Shown: piece by piece, positions 61,108 to 64,000 of the stretch
How the letters are laid out: each line of letters starts with the position of its first letter
How positions within the stretch are numbered: the first letter of the stretch is position 1
Assembly (NCBI GenBank): GCA_021399435.1
Contig: JAJTUP010000010.1
Span: 1,364,001 to 1,428,000, forward strand
Reading direction: 5' to 3'
From: Diaporthe sp. PMI_573
Lineage: Eukaryota; Ascomycota; Sordariomycetes; Diaporthales; Diaporthaceae
Length of the DNA: 64,000 nt
Position numbers and translations under genes: made by a program
Notes under the pieces: generated by a model
Told to the model about the DNA's origin: nothing
The model's input: only the letters and a program-made list of their open reading frames with translations
Database searches by the model: none

Positions 61108-62356
61108 ATGTCCGGGCTCCCCATATCGGACCCGACTCTCGAGAATCGAAAGCGGCGTCGGGTTGAGACCTGGCTGTCATCTCTCCTGGATGCCGACGAC
61201 GACGAGAGTGACCGTCAGAGGGACTGCGACCGCGACCGCGACCACGACCGAAAGCCCTCAAAGCGCGTTTGTTTGATCGATTTCAAAGAGCGCGACGAAT
61301 TAAACCACCTCAACGCCCCTGAGACACTGCCGCTCACAGATCTCGGTGAGGCCGCTGCCGAACCCGAGTAATGTCAAGCCAGCCCGAGCCTCCACACACG
61401 CCGACCGAGGTACCAATCGCCTCACGACGGAAGAGGGACGACGAGCACATGACCATAGACGTTGATGGTATGATCCAGTCCATAAATGGTTTTCCCTCAG
61501 CTGACATGCGGTTTTCCCAGACGAGCTGACTCTAAGGCAACCAAACCCTCCGTTGCACAATCCTCCGCCCCAGCTACGCCAGTATGCACAGCCATCGAAG
61601 AAGCAGAGGCTACTACGCAACCCGAGCCTAAGAAAGCCAAAGGCAACGAGGTCTGTTCTTGATAAACTGCAGAAGCCTCTGCATATACTCGGACTTCCAC
61701 GCAAAATAGGCGACACGCTTACTCAGCTCCCAGCAGATATTGCGCCTTTATACAAAAGGATCATAATAATTAGTGGTGGAATGCAAAATATCCTGTATGA
61801 GGTACGCGAGGAAGTAGCAGAGATCATACCTGTGCAAGATTGCTATTTCAGGGATCCCGATCCGGCAGAGTGTGCTCGTGAACAAGCTGTCGACGTTCTC
61901 AACAGCCTGAATGTTATTCTCGACAAAGCATTACAGGCGCAGACCTACAAGCGGCATGAGGCTGCTTGGAATATCTATGTCCACTCTCCGCTCCTAGAGA
62001 TGGTTTTCAAATGGCGTGTGCCTGACGAGACCTCTGGCGAGATTACGGGCCCGTGTGCTAGGGTTGAGCCAGTGATGTCTGCAACCATTGCGGGCAACTC
62101 CATTCCACTGCGCATGAGTGACCCAGATACCGTGGCAAAGGGCTTACGTCAAGCGAAATTTCCTAACTCGCACAGGAGTCGTTACCTCGAGCATAAGGCC
62201 TGGACCACAGTAGCGACCCAATTGATAGGTCGATCGAGGATCCATAGCCAAGTCAGCCTGAGTGCAACTGACGTGGGATTAAGGGTACCATACCACCCGG
62301 GCTACTCGTACACCCGCCACACCAAAAGTCCTCAACTTTCACGATATGTAGCATAG
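61108..62356 (+). pseudogene. PD-(D/E)XK nuclease-like fungal protein, broken and truncated
   Basis: The first frame runs from the ATG at 61108 (61087 is an alternative) to a TAA at 61369-61371 and encodes an Arg/Asp-rich segment (KRRRVETWLSSL). A second frame overlaps it as TAATG at 61371 and continues through an intron 61468-61520 (GTATGA..CAG) to a stop at 62354. The middle resembles the fungal PDDEXK-like family: VREEVAEIIPVQDCYF, DVLNSLNVILDKAL, then HEAAWNIYVHSPLLEMVF. The family's catalytic ETK-type segment should follow but does not; after about 62160 the sequence loses similarity and a pogo relic begins. A one-base indel between the two frames, or an unseen intron, would join them. 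Function is unknown and the copy is probably dead. Confidence 0.6.
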
Positions 62357-63110
62357 TCAATTGGTGGTGTTGAGAAGCAATTCGCATATGATTCTGATCA
62401 TGAGAAGACGCTTGATCGCCGTATCTACTTGGTTTTCTGACTGCACGGCCAGATCTGGTCTGGGCCTCGACAGGAATGTCCTCCTCATTCTCTGCATCCT
62501 GTTCATCACTACTGACTCCGTAAATATCTTCCTGCTCTTTAACAACGATGATTCCTTGTTGTTTTAAGCCCTTCTTCGGCTCTTCTGGTGGCTTGTTTCC
62601 TTCCTCCAAGTCCTCGAGAGAGCCCCCTTGGCTTAGAATATCATGAATAGTTATGAACTTCTTATTCGGATTGGGCACAAAGCGCCTCTTCTTCGTGTTG
62701 GTTGAGGTTTGTTGACGAGCCCTCATCTCGGCATTCTCTTGCTCGAGAACTGCAATTCTGGCCAAGTGTCAAATTCGTCTGCGAGCCGCCTAAACTTGTA
62801 CCTCTGGTGAGGGTTTTCCTTAGACATCGCCATAATAAACTGACGATCGACCGGGCCGTCGTCTCGGTCTGCCATAGCTTCGGCATCCCAGTTTCTCGCG
62901 ATCCGGCTTGATTTCCGGGTGCTTGAACGCTTTCTGCCGACTGACAGGCCAATTCCTAGTACGGCGCCAAGCCGACTTGATCATCTTCTCACTGACTGAC
63001 CTGCGGGTGTTCGCTAAACATCGTAGGAAGTTGATCTTCCCCACAGGCGCTGAGTCGGTGATAGAGTCTAATTTGCTCTGTCGTCATTCAGAGATTGGTG
63101 CTGGGAAATC
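62285..63110 (-). pseudogene. C-terminal relic of a second pogo transposase
   Basis: On the minus strand from about 63110, pieces in two or more frames match the end of a Fot1/pogo transposase: DSAPVGKINFLRC, then KMIKSAWRRTRNWPVSR, where family members have a W.ATG.WP box. A coiled, basic tail follows (ENAEMRARQQTS, then KFITIHDILSQGGSLEDLEE). The DDE core and helix-turn-helix upstream of 63110 are missing. Unlike the first pogo copy it is broken mainly by frameshifts rather than by TAG/TAA. No terminal repeats were found. Confidence 0.65.
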
Positions 63111-63594
63111 TGGGCTGTTTCGAGGTGGCCGAGTTAAGTCTCAACCTTTAGTTACAGTTCTTAACCTTTTAACCTAACTTACTTCCTTAAGTCTAAAATG
63201 TACTGTATTTAGGAGAGGCTCTTGAATGTACAGAAGTACCTGCTTAATCAGTACTTGCAGAGGGCTAGTAAGCGAACCAGCGTCGATCTAGAAGTGGTTG
63301 CGCCTGTGTTAAGCCATGCGTTTATTAAATATGGTGCTCCACGGCAGGCCGCCGTTTCATAACCCGCCAACAGTACTGACGACATGTCAATTGATTTAAG
63401 ACTCCCAGTACACTCAGCTTCTTTCCACATCTCAGCTCTGTCTCATCATCGACCCCCCCGTCTCGCATGAAACATCGCCCTGGCCGAGATGCTTGTTTCC
63501 AATTTAACGTAATATAAAAGCTATACATGTAATTATAGGACAACTAACCTCACGCGTCTGGGAGGAGGCAAAAGTGCACCTGAAGATTGGTCGG
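63111..63594. other. Gap between pogo relic and P-loop gene, nothing identified
   Basis: AT-rich, no supported frame; it should contain the promoter of the next gene. Confidence 0.4.
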
Positions 63595-63963
63595 ATGCAT
63601 GAGGCGATCATTATTTGCGGTTTCTGTGCTATCGGGAAAACATATCTTCTATCCAACAAGGATAAGCTGAATCTGGGTATGGATGTCTGTGATTTAGACT
63701 CAAGCAGCTACACTTCCAGGCCAGGCTTCCCGGAGAATTATGTCTCTGACGTCCGAAGGCTAGCAAATAAGCGCTGCATCATCCTCATCTCAACCCACCA
63801 AGGCGTGCCGACGCAGCTGGCCAAGGAGGGCTATTATGTTGCCCTGGTCTACCCTGGCAATAGCCCAGAAGTGAAACAGGAATGGCTGCGCAGGCTCGAA
63901 GAGCGGGAACAAGGCGGTAAAGACTCGAGACTTTACAAGATGACCGAGAGGAACTGGGACTAA
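63595..63963 (+). CDS. Small P-loop kinase-like protein, possibly truncated
   Basis: The 122-aa frame from the ATG at 63595 (a GTG seven codons upstream is less likely) ends in TAA at 63961. A Walker A loop CGFCAIGKTYL (G9 to T16) is followed by MDVCDLDSS and a beta strand RCIILISTH with catalytic-looking residues, then YYVALVYPGNS and a charged helix EWLRRLEER. This is the layout of small nucleotide-kinase-like P-loop proteins, some of them in phages; the substrate is unknown. The frame stays open after the TAA to the window end (starting WQER), so the stop may be a nonsense mutation (CAA or GAA to TAA) in a longer protein. The gene cannot be judged complete because the window ends 37 bases later. 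Confidence 0.6.
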   Translation: MHEAIIICGFCAIGKTYLLSNKDKLNLGMDVCDLDSSSYTSRPGFPENYVSDVRRLANKRCIILISTHQGVPTQLAKEGYYVALVYPGNSPEVKQEWLRRLEEREQGGKDSRLYKMTERNWD

Positions 63964-64000
63964 TGGCAGGAAAGAACGGCAGGTGAAAAGGTCAGCCGCA

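Overview
The window is from a filamentous ascomycete (Pezizomycotina, probably Sordariomycetes). The evidence is short GT..AG introns of about 50-110 nt, GC-rich codon use, pyrimidine-rich 5' leaders, a Zn(II)2Cys6 regulator, fungal-type lipid enzymes, a full-size PDR transporter, and transposons carrying C-to-T damage of the repeat-induced point mutation (RIP) type. No rRNA, intact tRNA, CRISPR or mating-type locus was seen.

Layout. (1) 1-25.3 kb is a GC-rich core block. In order it holds a Zn2Cys6 transcription factor (+), a three-unit polyubiquitin gene (+), a BRAP2/Etp1-type RING plus ZnF-UBP ubiquitin ligase (+), a fungal glycerol-3-phosphate acyltransferase (+), an AIM32/sucrase-ferredoxin-like protein (+), a 14-TM MFS efflux transporter (-), the phospholipid methyltransferase OPI3 (-) and, divergent from it, a membrane protein with a spermidine-synthase-like domain (+). 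(2) 26-51.6 kb is an AT-rich island of transposons and relics. It contains a roughly 1.2 kb foldback (inverted repeat) split by a complete but dead chromodomain Ty3/gypsy element with a 5-bp target duplication, a Ty1/copia gag-integrase relic, a second chromodomain gypsy element whose gag is still open, a minus-strand Gag-like relic, the 3' end of a third gypsy element, and a Fot1/pogo DNA transposon with 28-bp terminal inverted repeats and a TA duplication. (3) 51.6-64 kb is accessory. It has an FAD-dependent monooxygenase (-), a PDR/ABCG multidrug transporter (+), a broken PD-(D/E)XK-like gene abutting a pogo transposase relic, and a small P-loop kinase-like gene at the window end.

How the genes fit together. 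The left block is mainly housekeeping: ubiquitin supply and an E3 ligase side by side, and two phospholipid-synthesis genes (GPAT and OPI3). The right block resembles the edge of a secondary-metabolism or detoxification locus (oxygenase plus efflux pump) next to a TE island. Coding exons were joined by reading splice signals and checking that frames and conserved motifs continue across each junction. None of this was tested against a database.
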